64,000 nt of DNA from assembly GCA_003707065.3 (NCBI GenBank), contig PPXM03000008.1, positions 496,001-560,000 on the forward strand, read 5' to 3'. The DNA is from Trigonopsis variabilis. Its lineage: Eukaryota > Ascomycota > Trigonopsidomycetes > Trigonopsidales > Trigonopsidaceae. The notes under the pieces were generated by a model, which made no database searches, was not told where the DNA came from, and worked only from the letters and a program-made list of their open reading frames with translations. The position numbers and the translations under genes are program-made. This document shows, one piece after another, positions 63,030-64,000 of the stretch (the first letter of the stretch is position 1; each line of letters opens with the position of its first letter).

Positions 63030-64000
63030 ATGGGGAACTTGACTCAGGTTTTCCTCTCACTGGAACGGAATCCCTTCTTTAACTTGGCCCTGGAGACCGT
63101 CTTATTCAAGACTTTGCCCATAGCCCAAGAGCCACTGGGATCAAGGACTCCTACGGTTCGGCGGCTTCTTATCTATATAAATTCGCCCAGCACCATTGTG
63201 GGAAGGAACCAAAACCCCTGGTTAGAGACCAATATTCCCAAGATCAGCGAGTTGAACCGACAAAGCTTGCCGAAAAGTGACAAGATCTCGATCCTGCGCC
63301 GACGGTCTGGAGGAGGGACTGTTTTCCACGATGAAGGGAACTGCAATTTCTCAGTGATGACGGACCGTGACGATTTCTCTCGAGACAAACACATCAAGGC
63401 GTTTGTGGCCGAACTGAACCAGATCGATCCTGGAGCACTTGCACTCGCAGTCAATAATCGGCACGACATTGTGGATGGACAAGGCAAAAAAATCAGTGGG
63501 TCGGCTTACAAGCTGGAAAGAAACCGTTCATATCATCATGGCTCGTTCTTACTGAATACAAATCTTGATACTCTTCGTTGCGTGCTGAAGCGAGACGAAA
63601 GACGCCTGGGAACGATCGTCGGAGGAGGAGTTCAGTCCGTGCCATCCCATGTTGCCAATACCGGACTTGACCAAGAGCTCTTTGCTGGCTCGCTTGCTAC
63701 GGCCATGTCGAGCCTCTATCCAGGGCGCACTGAGAGCTTTCTCATTTCCCGCGACTTGTTTCCTAAAACTGTCGAGACCGCAGGCATTGATACGTTTGCC
63801 TTGCCGATTCCTTTACTTCGAGACCTCAAAGAGCAGGGACTGATAGAATTCGACGGTGCCGCGGTTGGAATCAGTGACGAGGTCCGAATGAAAGCAATCG
63901 ACCAACTCCTCCACAACGAAGAAGCTGCCCTGAGCGACTGGTCATGGATCTTTGGCGCTACTCCCAAATTCACCCACACTATTCCTCTTCCTGAGCTCCC
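63030..64000 (+). CDS. AIM22: Lipoate-protein ligase (AIM22/LplA type), 3' end outside window
   Basis: Attaches lipoate to mitochondrial 2-oxoacid dehydrogenases and glycine cleavage H protein. The frame is open from the ATG at 63030 to the window end (323 codons), so the C-terminus is missing. Motifs: ERNPFFNLALETVLFKTL, LIYINSPSTIVGRNQNPWLE, the lipoyl-binding RRRSGGGTVFHDEGNCNFSV and the adenylate lysine in ISGSAYKLERNRSYHHGSFL. This order is diagnostic of the LplA/Aim22 family rather than octanoyltransferase. The start MGNLTQVFLSLERNPFFNLA resembles bacterial LplA and has no obvious presequence, so an extra 5' exon encoding one is possible. An in-frame TAG lies ten to eleven codons upstream. 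Confidence 0.92.
   Translation, partial: MGNLTQVFLSLERNPFFNLALETVLFKTLPIAQEPLGSRTPTVRRLLIYINSPSTIVGRNQNPWLETNIPKISELNRQSLPKSDKISILRRRSGGGTVFHDEGNCNFSVMTDRDDFSRDKHIKAFVAELNQIDPGALALAVNNRHDIVDGQGKKISGSAYKLERNRSYHHGSFLLNTNLDTLRCVLKRDERRLGTIVGGGVQSVPSHVANTGLDQELFAGSLATAMSSLYPGRTESFLISRDLFPKTVETAGIDTFALPIPLLRDLKEQGLIEFDGAAVGISDEVRMKAIDQLLHNEEAALSDWSWIFGATPKFTHTIPLPEL

Overview
The window is nuclear DNA of an ascomycete fungus, most likely a yeast-like or early-diverging species. The genes are eukaryotic, closely packed on both strands and not in operons. They carry very short introns: 22 of the 26 I place are 29-50 nt, with GT..AG ends and a CTAAC/CTGAC/CTAAT branch box only a few bases from the acceptor. 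Fungal-specific families are present (Sho1, Mso1, Kar9-like, Lag1, Neo1, Dur3, Rrn9-like, Bot1/mS45). A 9.5-kDa complex I subunit gene argues against the Saccharomycetaceae and fission yeasts, which have lost complex I. CTG is read as leucine at invariant sites, so the nuclear code looks standard. I cannot name the species.

Layout. 1-15 kb is GC-rich and full of minisatellites: LYS1 (-), PAH1 (-), an FN3/coiled-coil membrane protein (+), mitochondrial lysyl-tRNA synthetase (-), an unknown protein with PP1-docking-like motifs (-) and the flippase NEO1 (+). 15-26 kb: a DUF2011-like protein (-), MSS1 (-), CYC2 (+), GYP7-type RabGAP (-), MSO1 (-), KAR9-like (-). 26-39 kb: HPP-family membrane protein (+), EMC1 (+), WBP1 (-), mS45 (+), AARSD1-type alanyl-tRNA editing protein (-), GYP2/MDR1-type RabGAP (+), complex I 9.5-kDa subunit (-). 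39-55 kb: two large low-complexity unknowns (-), mitochondrial-type serine O-acetyltransferase (+), LAG1 (+), SHO1 (-), AVT-type transporter (-), RRN9-like (+), an unknown Trp-tailed protein (-). 55-64 kb: NtaA/DszA-type flavin monooxygenase (-), GFA/CENP-V protein (-), DUR3 (+), RAE1/GLE2 (+) and the 5' part of a lipoate-protein ligase (+, cut by the window end).

Functional themes. Mitochondrial functions recur (MSK1, MSS1, CYC2, mS45, complex I subunit, serine acetyltransferase, lipoate ligase), as do secretory-pathway and membrane biogenesis functions (PAH1, NEO1, EMC1, WBP1, GYP7, GYP2, MSO1, LAG1). These are ordinary eukaryotic gene neighbourhoods, and I see no single gene cluster dominating the window. 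The 56-61 kb segment (flavin monooxygenase, GFA protein, urea symporter) is the most accessory-looking part.

Many start codons and exon joins were set by reading the splice signals directly. Several genes look wrong if only the longest open frame is taken (LAG1, the 1117-residue protein, the 418-residue protein, the complex I subunit). I found no tRNA or rRNA gene, no transposon, no CRISPR and no virus-derived element.
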